Below the pieces are notes generated by a model. That model was given only the letters and a program-made list of their open reading frames with translations. It was not told where the DNA came from and did no database searches. Shown in pieces: positions 10,021-22,559 of a DNA stretch of 64,000 nt. Position 1 is the first letter of the stretch, and every line of letters starts with the position of its first letter. The stretch spans positions 1 through 64,000 of the forward strand of contig WNNJ02000207.1 of assembly GCA_012934845.2 (NCBI GenBank), read 5' to 3'. A program made the translations under genes and the position numbers. The DNA is from Pomphorhynchus laevis. Lineage: Eukaryota > Acanthocephala > Palaeacanthocephala > Echinorhynchida > Pomphorhynchidae.

Positions 10021-11701
10021 TTAAAATCTCCGCCAGCCAATGTTTGAGTAGCTGAATAGTATTTTCTTGGCATCGTCTTCAATCTTTCTCTTTAGATTCT
10101 TACGAACACCGCCTCTGGGGCGTCGCCAGGATTCTTCCGGGTCCAAGTACAGAGATAACTTTGGGAGTCTATCTCTTTGCATCCGAAGTACATGGCCAAG
10201 ATAGCGCAGTCTATTTTTCCGAATCAAATCAGACACGGAGACGTCGAGTGAACATCGAGAATACACTTCTGCGTTCGATACATGATCGAGTGGATTGACT
10301 TTTGCAATTCTACGTAGACATCGTCGCACAAAAACATCAAGTTGATTATTTGTTGTAAGTTTTTCAGGCCAGCACTCGGATCCATACAGTAGTACTGGAC
10401 GAACAATAGACGAATATATTCGGATCTTTGTTTTAATAGATACATTATTATCACGCCAGAGGGAGTTTAGACGCGAAAAGGCGAAACCAGCCTTTATTAT
10501 CCGGCTTCGAATGTCGTAGTCACATCGGCAGTCTACGGAAAACACTGATCCAAGATAGGTGAAAGATTGTACATGTTCAATAGTTATACAATTAATAATA
10601 ACTGAGCACGGAGGGGAGTTTATGGCGAGTAGTTTACATTTCGGTAAGTTAAGGAATAACCCATATTTCTTTGCTGTCTCGCCTATGCGGGTTGCTGTAC
10701 GTTGCGCATCCTCAAATGATTCTGACATTCGCGCACGACTGACACAGTATTTTCATACATTGCACCGATAAGTTCACACTGGTGTTTAGGAATGCCTAAG
10801 GTATGGAGGAGCTTCCAGATGAATAGTCGATTAACTTGGTCAAACGCCGACTCGAAATCCAAAAATAGTAATATTAACGGTTGTTGATACTCTTGACGGA
10901 CATCCATCAGAACGCGAAGGGTGAATATATGATCAATGCATCCTCGATTTGGTGTAAATCCAGCTTGATTTTCTCTTGTTTGAATTAGCCGTAACGGCCT
11001 AATTCTGTTCAGAATTATGCCTTCCATGATTTTATATACTACATGTAGGAGAGATATGGGTCGATAATTCGAGCATAATGAAGCATCCCCCTTCTTCAGT
11101 ATTGGAATTATAACTGAAGTTTGCCAGTCCATGGGAACCTAATTGTGATTCCAGATACAATGGAACAAATCGGTCAAATATTTGACAACTTTAGGACCAC
11201 CATATTTGAGAAATTCTGGATGTATTTGATCATGTCCCGCAGATTTTCCGCATTTCAGTGTATTAATTATTTGACTGACCTCAATACTTGATGGGGGTTG
11301 CCGTCGATTTCTAACACTTCTGTATGCATAGTACATACTTGGCGATTCCAGGATTTGTCATTACTACATGAGTTTGTTGAAGTGTCTGTCCTCTTGTAGA
11401 GATTTGTAAAATGAGCTCTCCAGCGTTCTAACCGTGCAGACTTTTCGAATATTTTATGTGACATATCGATATTCTACAACTCTGTGACTCCACTCTGCTG
11501 TGTAGGTGTGTAGTATCTTCTTATGAGACCAAAGAACTTACGCGCATTACCATTGTTAGCTGCCTTTTGGGCTTGGTTTGAAAGTTTTGTCCAGTATTCC
11601 TCTTTATCATGACGTATACTTGCGCGTAATTTGCGAGCAAGAGTTGTCGTCTCTACGTTATTTCCTGCAGCCATGCTTAACTTTCTTTGTTCGGAGATCA
11701 T
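10021..11701 (-). pseudogene. LINE reverse transcriptase, broken
   Basis: Minus-strand pieces in order: 11701-11474 (linker), 11464-11267, 11336-11139 (KCGKSAGHDQIHPEFLK), 11132-10683 (WQTSVIIPILKKGD, NYRPISLLHVVYKIME, FLDFESAFDQVNR) and 10728-10021 (YLGSVFS, VLLYGSECW, LRYLGHVLRMQRDRLPKLSL). The Asp of motif A is present. The segment that should hold motif B (GxxQG) and the catalytic YADD is missing: the frame passes from ENTVSVVR to MSESFEDAQ with about 60 residues absent, next to at least four frame breaks. This copy cannot be autonomous. The C-terminal GHVLR...P...RRPRGG region is typical of the RTE superfamily. Confidence 0.75.
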
Positions 11702-11905
11702 TATAGATGTTGCACTTATCCAATCGTTCCTACGACTTTTGCGATAAGGAAGAATATCATGACCCGAAGAACATAGTGTGTTCTTGAGTGTTGACCATCG
11801 TTCACCAATCTGACAAACATCTTCATTTCCATCCGATACTGGTAAAAACTTAAACTCAAGCTTGCGTGATACATTGTCAATGAATCTACTACGTATGTAG
11901 TTGTT

Positions 11906-12871
11906 TTATAGCAGCCGTACTTTTGGTTGTATTAACTTTGTCCTTTGTGACTTGGGTTTGAATGTTGCTTCAATATCCATTATTACTAGCGAGTGGTCTG
12001 TCAATACATCAATTCCCCAATACGAACGGCAGTTTGTGATGGCTTTTCTACACCGTAGACGAACCAGAATAAAGTCAATTTGATTGCGGTCCTCGCCGTT
12101 AGGATATGTCCATGTTACTAGATGCCGTTTCCGGTGCTGGAAGCAAGTGTTCATAGCTATCAAACGATGCATGTACATCAAATCAAGCAGTTTGTTACCG
12201 TTTGCACACATTTTGCCAATTCCATGTTTTCCAACAAAGGGTGCGGTCAATTCACCTGACCTAAGTTGAGCATTGAAGTCGCCGGCGACCACAAGAAAAT
12301 CACGTGAGGGAATTGTCAGTAGAACTTCATCAAGTTTCTGATAAAATTCACCAATTTTTACTGGAATTGTAGCATTTGTTGGGCCATATGCACAGATGAC
12401 AGTCCAGTATGAATTTTTGCCTCTCAGTCGTACATAAGCTAATCTGTCGCTAACTGGACTCCAGTCAATCAAGTAGGGCATAATAGATGGCCGAATCAGA
12501 ATGGCTACACCACGTTGACCGGAACCATCCGTGGGTCCAGAAAAGAGCATTGTATAGTATCGTGAGCTGTCAGGGACACCGACGTTGACCGACCCAGCAT
12601 CTGGAATCCGGCACTCAGTTGCACAGCATATGTCAATGTTACGGATATCTAGAGTTCTGGCCAATAAGATCGTTTGAGCGGGTTGTAATAGTGTTCTTAC
12701 ATTTATAGTCGCAATCTTCAACTTTTTGTTTCGTAAGAGTGATTTTGGAAGATGATTTTCCTTCCTGGTCAGGCACTCAGGGATCGCATGACTAGTCGGA
12801 CTCACAAAATTAGTTTGTTCGGGAGTTGTTTGCATTTTTTGCATATGTAGTTTCTTCGTGTTTACTTTCAT
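11906..12871 (-). CDS. LINE endonuclease domain
   Basis: A 321-codon frame encoding the apurinic/apyrimidinic-type endonuclease that nicks target DNA to prime LINE reverse transcription. Motifs in order: IATINVRTL near residue 54, CATECRI (metal-binding Glu), the aromatic VICAYGPTN segment, VVAGDFNAQL (Asp and Asn), NQIDFILVR and LTDHSLVIMDI (catalytic Asp-His). All key residues are present, so the nuclease module itself looks whole. It lacks its own stop context and would be the N-terminal part of one long polyprotein; the frame is lost just after the domain. Confidence 0.8.
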   Translation of the reverse strand: MKVNTKKLHMQKMQTTPEQTNFVSPTSHAIPECLTRKENHLPKSLLRNKKLKIATINVRTLLQPAQTILLARTLDIRNIDICCATECRIPDAGSVNVGVPDSSRYYTMLFSGPTDGSGQRGVAILIRPSIMPYLIDWSPVSDRLAYVRLRGKNSYWTVICAYGPTNATIPVKIGEFYQKLDEVLLTIPSRDFLVVAGDFNAQLRSGELTAPFVGKHGIGKMCANGNKLLDLMYMHRLIAMNTCFQHRKRHLVTWTYPNGEDRNQIDFILVRLRCRKAITNCRSYWGIDVLTDHSLVIMDIEATFKPKSQRTKLIQPKVRLL

Positions 12872-13504
12872 TGATGTTTGTTGTTGTAGGCTGGGATACC
12901 ACTTGAGTTCGCCACACTCAAGGGGGCAATTATAAATTCTATCGTTATATAAATATAAACTGTAAAAATCTTATAATTATTTATTATTTATAATTATATC
13001 TTTATTTTTAATTTATATCTCGTTTAAAATATGTAGACCTAGTTAGATGATCTGATATGTATTATTGATGCGACATTATTATTTTTGTTTTTTATTAAGT
13101 TTGAAAAACATTTGTACTTCAATTCGGCAATTATTTCTTAAAGGCTTTGTATACCTACTATACAAAAACTGCTAAAAATAAAAACTCATCGTAGCACAGG
13201 TTTATAAAGATTAGTGATAAATTATAAACTTTAACATTTGCCTGTCATACGGTTAGCTTTCTAAATCTACGACGACAGTTTAATGACAATAAACTTTATT
13301 TGATTCGCTAAGTACTTTTTCACGATTTCATTAGTTTCATTTACATCAAAAGCATATGAAATATCAACAAAGATAATAATACTGAATAGCTTACTGTCAC
13401 ATGCTAAGACTAGGTCGTCATTGCAAACTTTTTGTTATGCGATTTCGCTTGAGTAAAATTGACCAAAAACATACTGAAATGGGTGATAAAAGTTTTATAC
13501 ATGA

Positions 13505-13747
13505 GACATTTACATACTTATATCATACATTTATATTGTTTTATATTGTTTACTTATTAGTACACAATCACTCACTGTGATTAATAAAATATTTACATAT
13601 TTATATTATATTTATATTGTTTTATATTGTTTACTTATTAGTACACAATCACTCACTGTGATTAATAAAATATTTACATATTTATATTATATTTATATTG
13701 TTTTATATTGTTTACTTATTAGTACACAATCACTCACTGTGATAAAT
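13505..13747. repeat. 81-base tandem repeat, three copies
   Basis: Unit begins TTAATAAAATATTTACATA and ends CACAATCACTCACTGTGA. Two units are nearly identical and the first differs slightly. Because 81 is a multiple of three, a frame runs through the array, but its composition (Ile, Tyr, Leu) shows a simple AT repeat, not a gene. Confidence 0.9.
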
Positions 13748-13749
13748 AA

Positions 13750-15440
13750 CATAGAATTAGTGATAAATTATAAACTTTAACATTTTGAAGTGAGGTGCAA
13801 CACATTCAACTTCTAACTTTATCGGTTATTCGGTAAATTTTAATTTTTGAAGTGAGTTGCAACACATGTTTGAATTTACAGTAAATTTATTATTAGATAT
13901 GGAATTTGCTTCTTATGGAATTAGCTAATATGGAATTTACTGTAATTAGCTTCTTATAGGCAAGAAACTAATTAAAAAAGCTGTTTTTTTTTCTAAAGTG
14001 GTTTAAATATTTATAAATGCCATTTCGATTTTAAATTAATAAGAAATCAAAACGATGCCTTTAAAGTATCCAAGGTCATCTTTGATATTCTTTGTACATT
14101 GTTGATTTTATTATATTAATGGAGAACCATGTCTTAAAAAAACAATTTATCATTGATAAAGAAAAATATCAAAGTCGAAAAAATTATTGAAAAATATCAA
14201 TAATTGATATTGATATTTTTATAAATTCAATTATTGATATTATTGAAAAATATCAATTGAATTTGAAAATTTACAATATAAAATATGGTTAAAATTTACC
14301 CAATTTTATTACAATAGACACGTATAAAATTATTTTTGGATTAAGCATAAAAAATGACTATTCGTTTTCGCTTTAATTTAACAATCTAGCAATTTTATAA
14401 GGATGTAATCGCTGCATCAAATCGAGTCATATAACAGCGTTAATTGACTGTGAACATCAAGTTCACAGTAATATGTTAAATTACTTGATATGTTTTATTG
14501 CATTTAAGCTGAGAAATCTCTAATAGTCAGAATTGTTTGAAGAGTATAGTTATGCTAGTATTAACTTTGACATTCTGATAAAATTACATTCGTGTGCCAC
14601 GTAATCTGTTTATTAGGCATTATTAATTATCCACACGATATTATCCACACGATAACTTTGACATTGTAAAATAAGTAAGATTCAAACTGGTTATTTGTGA
14701 TTGTCAAAGATGAAGCATTTTGATTCATTTTATTAATAAAAATATTTATTGATAAAATGTTTATTTATTAATAAACTAATTTATTGCGGTATTTAAAATG
14801 TATGTATCTTTATTTAGTTAAATAAAGATAGTTGATGTGTTTTCTATTTATAAAGAATAACGACTTCATATGATATCATAACTCTTGTAAATTATGTCTA
14901 AGTTCTTATAGATGCCCAAATTCAAAGCAATTAGTATAAATCAAAATTTTATAACTGTCAGATAGTATCGTAATTTATTAAATAATCGCATATTTGATAT
15001 AATTATCAAATATTTAAATTTCGTCTAGATTAATTCTCTTGCACTGGAATCAACTATAATTCGTTTATTGATAAAGGGCGTTGTAAAGGTTAAATAAAAA
15101 TTAAATCTCTATCGGTATGTAAAGTGGGCAAATAAAATCAAACGCTACAGTTTGAATAATATTAGTTGCTTGACATTTAGAAGTTTAATTTTCTAACTAA
15201 AAAATGACATTTTCTAATCAACAAATACCAAAATTAAACGGTCAAAATGACAATTGAATTCATTTATATCGTCTCTGGCTTATTTCTAATTAGAAATGAA
15301 GTAAAATTTACGGAAGATATTTGCTTACATTTAAATTTAAGTATAATTATAGTTAGAAGCAATTATATTTATTTTAATATACTTATAAAAATGTATAATA
15401 TACTTATTAAATTATACTTTGTTATACTTATTTTAAAACA
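13750..15440. other. AT-rich stretch without recognisable genes
   Basis: Short A/T-rich frames only. GTGATAAATTATAAACTTTAAC occurs at about 13215 and again at 13758, so the stretch partly derives from duplication around the tandem array. Nothing else is supported. Confidence 0.5.
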
Positions 15441-15965
15441 AAACATATTCAAAACGTGAAAAGAGTACCATTTGGCAACACAATAAAAAGCGCAAAAATA
15501 TCTTATGATATTTCGATCTTGGCATATAATCTTCAGACATCTTTAAAATAAAAAATACAAATTACATAAAACTGTAAGTTATTTAATTTAGAATATTTAA
15601 TTTTTTTGTATTTGCGAATCCTTCATCTTTGCGATTAATAGTAGGATTCATCTCTTTGATGAATATCTATTAACGTCTAATACATTGTCTGTGGCTAATC
15701 AAGATAAAAACTTAAGCTTTTTACGCTGTTATCCTTTGTAATTACGTGGTTATATTTTATCGAATTATTTAATTATTTTTATATTTCGATCTTGACATAG
15801 ATCATCATCAGACATCTGTAAAATAAAAAATACAAATTACATTAAACTGTAAGTTATCTAATTGTGTAGTATTTAAAAATTAAAAAATCTTTAATGTCTA
15901 CGAATCCTTCATCTTTGCGATTGATAGTAGGATTCATCTTTTTGATGAATATCGCAGTTAGAATT
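15440..15965 (-). pseudogene. Two tandem PLE 3' ends (minus)
   Basis: Two related blocks, 15455-15680 and 15770-15965, both in minus orientation. Each holds the end of the GIY-YIG reading frame (peptide NPTINRKDE on the minus strand), a short 3' UTR and a hammerhead-like core: 15511-15536 with CTGAAGA..GAAA and 15784-15811 with CTGATGA..GATC..GAAA. The same sequence appears in plus orientation at 16265-16465, making an inverted pair. Confidence 0.6.
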
Positions 15966-16019
15966 CGTAAATTCACAACATTACGTTAAGTCATCATGTA
16001 ACGAATTAGCCACATAATA

Positions 16020-16505
16020 TTGAAAAAGTGTACGATTCAAAGACACTTGCACAACACTGTATACCAATTCACATGTACAAAAGCTGAATGTAAGGTCAGT
16101 TCTAACAACATTTATATTGGTTACACGACGAAACAGTTGTATTCACGAATGACTCAACATTCATATAGCAGTGCGATTAAGAAGCATATCGAGAATGAAC
16201 ATAGCTAGCATTAACGTATCTGAAAAGGAAATAATTGATAATACAAAGGCTTTAATGAATTAACGTAATGTTGTGAATTTACGAATTCTAGAAGCGATAT
16301 ACATCAAAGAGATGAATCCTACTATCAATCGCAAAGATGAAGGATTCGTAAAGACATTAAAGATTTTTTAATTTTTAAATACTACTAAATTAGATAACTT
16401 ACAATTTAATGTAATTTGTATTTTGTATTTTACAGATGTCTGAAGATTATATGCCAAGATCGAAATATCACAATAAATTTTTGAGCTTTTAATTGTGTTG
16501 CCAAA
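16020..16505 (+). pseudogene. PLE GIY-YIG domain and 3' end (plus)
   Basis: Plus-strand peptide VYQFTCTKAECKVSS, then NIYIGYTTKQLYSRMTQH, then SSAIKKHIENEH. This is the core of the GIY-YIG nuclease (two strand motifs, the conserved Arg, the His) that most PLEs use instead of an AP endonuclease. It is followed by an ILEA-like segment, the NPTINRKDE end and a 3' UTR with a hammerhead-like core at 16440-16465. It forms an inverted pair with 15770-15965. Confidence 0.75.
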
Positions 16506-16910
16506 TGCTACTCTTTTCACGTTTCGAATTTTCTAACACAATCACAGCTACTAGAATTATTTATTGTATTATTTAATTATTAAATATTTATTATATTATC
16601 TATGTCAAGATCGAAATATCACAATAAATTTTTGAGCTTTTAATTGTGTTGCCAAATGGTACTCTTTTCACGTTTTGAATTTTCTAACACGATCACAGTT
16701 ACTAGAATTATTTATTTTATTATTTAATTATTAAATATTTATATATCATCTATGTTAAGATCGAAATATCACAATAAATTTTTGAGCTTTTAATTGTGTT
16801 GCCAAATGGTACTCTTTTCACGTTTTGAATTTTCTAACACGATCACAGCTACTAGAATTATTTATTTTATTATTTAATTATTAAATATTTATTATATCAT
16901 CTATGTCAAG
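16457..16910 (+). repeat. 150-base tandem repeat carrying half a hammerhead-like motif
   Basis: Three consecutive copies of 149-151 bases. Each starts AAGATCGAAATATCACAAT and continues TTTTTGAGCTTTTAATTGTG, CTCTTTTCACGTTT and a TTATTTAATTATTAAATATT block. Starts are at about 16457, 16608, 16757, with the next partial unit at 16906. Each unit carries the 3' half of the core (GATC-GAAA) but not CTGATGA. The array directly follows the PLE end. Confidence 0.8.
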
Positions 16911-17454
16911 ATCGAAATATCAAAAAACGGTAGCTATAATAGTTAGTGTGGTTGTAACATATTTTAAATAAGTATATAAAAGGTATGTTATTACTTCAAT
17001 TAGTGCAAACCTTTTACTATCTCAGAAATTTAAAAATGAAGTTTATATAATAAATTCAAAAGTTACATTAACCAAGTGCTTATTCGTGTGAGACATGTCA
17101 ATTATAAAAACAGTTCAATTTTTAAATGGAGATTGGGCACTAACAGTTATTTTCTTAAAACTTAAAATTTTATCGATAAAATTATTATGTCAAGATCGAA
17201 ATATTTAGAATTATTTAGAATATATTTATTTTTAAATTAAAATTAAAATTTTATTTAAGAGTTGCCTCAATTGTTTCTTAATAAACAAAATGTTTTCGAA
17301 GTACAAAATACTCTTAAGTTACATTTATTAATTTTTGTTAAATATTTAATAAAAATGTGAAAATGCAAAATAGTATAATTTTAATGACTTTAACAGTGAC
17401 TTTAGCATTCTTCTTGATCGCCCGGCTGACTCTGACTCTATCACTTTAACTAAT

Positions 17455-17720
17455 CTTTTTTTTCTGATTTTAACTATAAATTACTTTCAACCAGCCCAAC
17501 TCATATTCTCGGCGGTGATCTCGACATCATTGCTGTCCCTATCTGCTTTAACGACGATACTTCCTTGTCAATTACTGATCCTGGTTTATCCGATCATTTC
17601 CTTGTCACTCTTACTCTTACTCGTCCCCATACTCCTTCTCCGCCTCCACCAATATCCACACCAAGTCGACCCTGGAAACTTCTCGATATCCCTATTCTCT
17701 GCACAGCCTTATTCAATTCT
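17455..17720 (+). pseudogene. LINE endonuclease fragment (L2/CR1-like)
   Basis: The plus-strand frame reads THILGGDLDIIAV and then SITDPGLSDHFLVTLTLTRP, which matches the end of an AP endonuclease: the Leu-Asp-hydrophobic strand and the catalytic SDH motif. It is GC- and C-richer than its surroundings. Only about 80 codons remain, ending abruptly against a PLE fragment at about 17740. Confidence 0.55.
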
Positions 17721-17739
17721 TCACTCTTTTCACTTCCTC

Positions 17740-18190
17740 TTTGCTATTATTTGTTGTATAATAACTTCAAAACGTGGAAGGAGTACCATTTGGCAACCCA
17801 AAAAAAACACAAAAATTTCTTGTGATATTTCAATCTTGACATAGATCATCATCAGACATCTGTAAAATAAAAAATACAAATTACATTAAATTGTCAATTA
17901 TCTAATTTAGTAGTATTTATTTTTTTAATGTCTATACAAATTCTTCATCTTTGCGATTGATAGTAGGATTCATCTCTTTGATTAATATCGCTTCTAGAAT
18001 TTGTAAATTCACAACATTACGTTCTTTCATTAAAGCCTTTGTATTATCACTTATTTCCTTTTTAGATACCTTAATGTTATGTTCATATTCCATATGCTTC
18101 TTAATTGCACCGCTATATGAATGTTGAGTCATTCGTGAATACAACTGTTTCGTCGTGTAACCAATATAAATGTTGTTATTTTTATTTTTA
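17740..18190 (-). pseudogene. PLE GIY-YIG fragment and 3' end (minus)
   Basis: On the minus strand: YSRMTQHSYSGAIKKHMEYE, NTKALMKERNVVNLQILEAI and NPTINRKDEEF, the second half of a GIY-YIG domain nearly identical to that at 16020-16208. A 3' UTR with a hammerhead-like core (17828-17855, here with a G-U pair in the stem) follows. The left edge (AAACGTGGAAGGAGTACCAT) matches the edge of the 15455 copy. Confidence 0.7.
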
Positions 18191-18199
18191 TTAATTTTA

Positions 18200-19735
18200 A
18201 GGATTTAAATTTAATAAATTTTCATTTAGAAGCGAAATTAATTAAATTCATATTTACTTTTTTTTCTGTACTTTATTTTACGTTGAAAAACAGTATTCTT
18301 ACTCACTGCGGTACGCATACAATCTTAAAATCCGGTCGAATTATTTCATGATAATTATTCAAATAATATATTGAGTAACTAAAAAGATATAAATAAATAA
18401 ATTGAGTTGTATGTTCATTTTCAATGTTTATATTGCAATTAATACTTGATTATGAAGTGTTCGACTTGCTACATCCAAACCTGCTCTAGTTAAAATACTT
18501 CGAATGTATAGCATATCCTTTATAACAAATACTTTATCTCGTATGAATTGCATTTTTTAGCTTGTTGTGTATGGCATGTATTTTACTTTTACCAACGTAT
18601 TTGTTTGACTTTTACATTCTACTTATGTTTGAATTATTTTGGATAATGTAAGTTCAATCATAGTTTCTTCCTTTTATCTATTTCTCATAAAGTTAAGTGC
18701 ATTTCTGATACGAGATTATAATTTAAAAAGTGCTTTTGCACACAACTTACAAAACTTTAAATATTTTGTATGAAAGCCAAACTATACAGTTAAAAAAATC
18801 AGATCGCGGAAAAATTACAAATATGTTGCAATTATTTTGTACATATGTTTAAACATCGAGGGGGATAATAAAATAAGAAATTATTGTTCACAAATTTTCG
18901 ACTATTGCTATATTCCTTTTAAAGTGTAATGCTTTAATTAGTCCTTCTAAAACGTTATGTTATTATTGTTTATAATCAAAGTTATAATGCTCTTTAATTT
19001 ATATAATGACTATATTTCTACAACATACATCATATTAGTGATGCTTAATACTTGCCTATTTGATTATGTGGTATATTGATATGGCCTTTTAATATTGCTA
19101 AACAGGCAGCCGATGAAATATTAAATATGATGTATCGATTAACAAAATGGACGTCTCTTTATAAAATAAACGTTAAATATAAAAGGAAACTTCATTCTAA
19201 AATAGACATACCATATTAAATGTACGTTCAATATGAACTAACATTCCTGCCCTTGTACAAGAGGACATAATGCTAAACGAAAAAATAAGATAAGATAACT
19301 GAGTCTACGTATTTTATATCATTTATAAATTAAAAATAGATTATTATAAATAAATTATTATAAAGAATTTTATGTTTATTATATTATGTTTTATTTATTT
19401 TATAATTATATTAAATACGTAGACTCTGTTAGCTGATTTAATTCATTAATGTGTGATATCAAATACGAATCAATAATATTTTGTTGATTTATACTTCCCC
19501 CATTATAAGAAAAAAGAAAAAATCCATTAAATTCACTTGAAAATTAGCAGAAAAAATCAGTAGAAAAAATCAGATCAGATGACTTAGTCTACGTATTTTA
19601 TACGATATATAAATAAAAATAAAGATAAATAATAAATAATTATATAAAATTTTATTTAATGATTTTATTTAATAATTTTATTAAAAGTCAATTTCATTGC
19701 AATTTCATTATTGAAATTTAAAATAAAAGTCATTT
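18200..19735. other. AT-rich stretch with PLE tails
   Basis: No gene recognised. At 18845-18930 there is a third copy of the PLE 3' flank seen at 6800 and 7860. At 19290-19320, 19420-19445 and 19560-19600 there are tails ending in the TCAGTTAGCTGAT-type motif in both orientations. Confidence 0.5.
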
Positions 19736-19930
19736 TTATGAATTGACTAATAAATACCCAACGTTGTAACAGAATATGGATTAGAGGTAATCAGGAAGAA
19801 CTGCTATACTATCAGGTTTCGGCCCCTAACTCCTCTACCCAACATAGCAGCGTGGCCAAATACGTGTCAAGGACGTATTTCCTCTGATGAAATTTGATTA
19901 TATTGTATCTTATTCTAATACAAAGTATGT
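19735..19930 (-). repeat. Structured dispersed unit, copy 6
   Basis: Minus copy, well preserved: on the minus strand GGCCACGCTGCTATG, then GGGGCCGAAACCTGATAG, then TATAGCAG. The second stem keeps full pairing through a G-U pair in place of G-C; the first stem has one mismatch. Confidence 0.7.
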
Positions 19931-19979
19931 TATTTAATATTCATGCAAGACTTAGTCTACGTATTGGTCTACGAACCAG

Positions 19980-22460
19980 CTCTACTTAGTCTACGAACCA
20001 GCTTATGCTGGTTCGTCTTACTTGATCGTCTCCTGGAGTGCTCTGATTCTCCATTGTTGTCTCAACGTCTGATCCGTTATGAACTTTCACGTTCTCCATG
20101 ACCGCTTGTGCTTGACTATTTTCTGCTTTTAGAGTGATATCCGCCAAATTCACGTTCGAGAATGTTTCAACATTGTTCAATGATTCCGCTTGCCTCATTT
20201 AAAACGTTCGTTGTACATTAGTTCTTGTCGGACCCCTGTTGTTTTGTGGTGTTAGGCTTGGTTCGTATTTTCCTCCCGTATTCTTAAATCCAAGGCATGT
20301 CTCATGCGATTTCCACAATTCGTTATTATCAGGTTAGATCCCCATCCGGTCTGTTCGACAATGTTACCTGTACTACTACATCGATTTCATTAGTCGCGCT
20401 ACTATACCTTTTGCCCTTTCTCAAAGTTTCGTGGTCTCGCACCATAATAATGTCTCTCTCTTTTTGATCTTTACGATTTGAGTAGTTTGTCCTTCACATA
20501 TCTGGTCGTATGTGATCCCAGACTGTTCTAATTCTACGTCCACATAACAGCTCTGCAAGTGCTTTTGTTGTATATTCTTGTGGCGTGTTCCGGTATGCCA
20601 TTAAAAATTGTAGGATTGCTAATGAATTATTTGAGGATTGAGATTCAAACTTGACCCGTCTTTTCCAATTTAACGCTCTACCAAACCATTGGATTGTGGG
20701 TGATAAGGCGATTCTAAGATGATTTTTATTCAATTTCTTTGACAGAATTTACGAAATTTAAATGACTGAAACGGGGGTCTGTTGTCTGAAATGATTTTTT
20801 CTGGTACTATCCATCGTGCGAATTGCTCTCGAAGCAATCCTATTGTTTCCATAGCCGAAACATTAGCTATCTTATTAACTTATGGCCACTGACTGAAGGC
20901 ATCAATAATCACCACATACATGTGTCCCAAGATCGGACCAGCGAAATGTACGAGGATACGTTGCCATGCTGATTGAGGAATGTCTCATTGGTATAACGGT
21001 TGTGATTGCGCCGCTGCCCTATGCGTCTAGAAAGACATAGCTTTCTATAAAATTATTTAATCCAGGCTACCAACAATATAGTCAAGATATGCTTTTCATT
21101 GAGCATATTCCAAGATGTCCCAAATGTAGCGTCTTTACATCATGTGTTCGCAACGTTACATGAACTACGATTCGGTGTAACCATATCATTCCATTTTCGG
21201 ATGATAATTCGTTTTTTTCGAGCCACGTATGCTGTAATTGATCTTCACATTTAATCGACTAACCACTTTCTAAATATCATCTTACTCACTGTATAATTGG
21301 GTCATTTAAGCTCGCTGTGCGTAATTCGTCTGCTAAAAATTTGATATTTGCTGCGCCATGGTCGATCAACATGTGTTCTCTATCCTTATCGACGTTCTCT
21401 TTATCCTTCAGCATTCTTATCTTCCCTGCTGCCTTTGTACCCTGAGATGCTACATTTTCCGACCAAGGTAAACCAAATGTCTTGATTCAAGATCTAAAAA
21501 ACAAACACCGTTCCAAGTATCCTGCAATTATAGCACTTAATCTCATTGTCTTTGAATTTAATTCTACTTCCACCTGACACTTACCCATGATAGTCAAGAT
21601 ATATTCCCCATACGTTTTCAAAGTTACAGCGAGGCGGACTGGCGGTCTTTCTATTAAGCACCACGTTTCTTTGGTGATCACCGTTAAGCTGACTCCTATG
21701 TCAAACTCCATGTTACAATAAACACTGTTTAGCGTGACCAGAATTGTCGGTACCATATTGTATATTCCAACCACGTTCATATTAGTCAAGTAATCTAAGC
21801 GATCGGTAACATCTATCGTTAAAATCTCATTAACATGTCTACTGCGACAGCAAATAGCGAAATGGCCTTTTTTATAGCATCGCCGGCACTCTCTATCCAA
21901 TGCTGGGCACTTCTGACTACGTGCGTGTCTACGACCACATCGTTCACATACATTTAAGACTCTTCTGCGTTGTGTGATATGCCCTTGTTTTACAATCGCA
22001 ATATCTGCCGGCTCATCTTTCGCCGATATTGGTTGACTCGAAAAACTTGAAGTTAGTGATGTCGTGTTCATTCCTGACTGTCATTCCTTCTGTGATTGTT
22101 GGAGAAGCTCATATGTATTGCAAATCCTCGATACGTATTTTAATGATGGATTATCCAACTACAGCAATGTATTCCGGACATAATCATGAGGTGTATTCAT
22201 AATAATATGATCCCGTATATGGGAATCCACTGCTTGTTTTTCATTTACAATTTACGGCTCGAAGAATTTGCAATGTCTTGCCTTTTCTCTTAGACGAACA
22301 TCCCACTTGGAATATGGTAGTGTCTCATTCATTTTGCATTGGTTGAACTCGTATCTTGCAGTCAACACGTGATCAGCTTGTTTAAAATGTTTGTTCAGTT
22401 GCTCAACTAATAATTGCAACTGCGTGTTCTTCAATTCCTCGTCCCACATTGAGTTGTGTT
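19980..22460 (-). mobile_element. Gypsy-type LTR retrotransposon fossil
   Basis: Minus-strand remains of a Ty3/Gypsy element. Parts seen: gag region at 22449-22252; nucleocapsid-protease region at 22071-21487 with two zinc knuckles (CERCGRRH.. and CRRCYKKGHFAICC) followed by a protease-like segment; and integrase pieces between about 20960 and 20494. The knuckle pair and the integrase C-terminus resemble the Mag/K02A2.6-like group. It is broken in several places and has no recognisable LTRs at its ends, so it is old. Confidence 0.7.
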
Positions 22461-22559
22461 ATTAATTGAAAACCGGCGGTGCCAATCCACGGCATAAATA
22501 GCTCTTAACAGGAATATTGGACGACTAAGACATGATAACCGGTTAAGTACCTATATTTT

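Larger units (their letters stand above)
9869..12927 (-). mobile_element. RTE-like LINE, full length with internal loss
   Basis: A minus-strand LINE bounded by a perfect 15-base direct repeat (AATTATAAATTCTAT at 9854-9868 and 12928-12942), which I read as the target-site duplication. The 3' end carries a TAATAATAATAAATAATA tail next to the left duplicate. An apurinic-type endonuclease comes first, then a linker, then reverse transcriptase and an RTE-style C-terminus. The coding region is broken into several frames. It inserted into the AT-rich tail of the dispersed PLE-type family, because TAAATTCTATCGTTATATTT also occurs uninterrupted near 9250. Confidence 0.8.

Noticed and set aside
13577-13780. 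67-codon repeated membrane-like protein
   Set aside because: It is the translation of an AT-rich 81-base tandem repeat.
15247-15459. 70-codon frame with repeated Ile/Tyr/Leu as a small membrane protein
   Set aside because: Composition matches AT-rich DNA in any frame; no start context, no homologous motif.
16457-16910. CRISPR-like direct repeats
   Set aside because: Units are contiguous without unique spacers and the genome is animal, so this is a tandem satellite.
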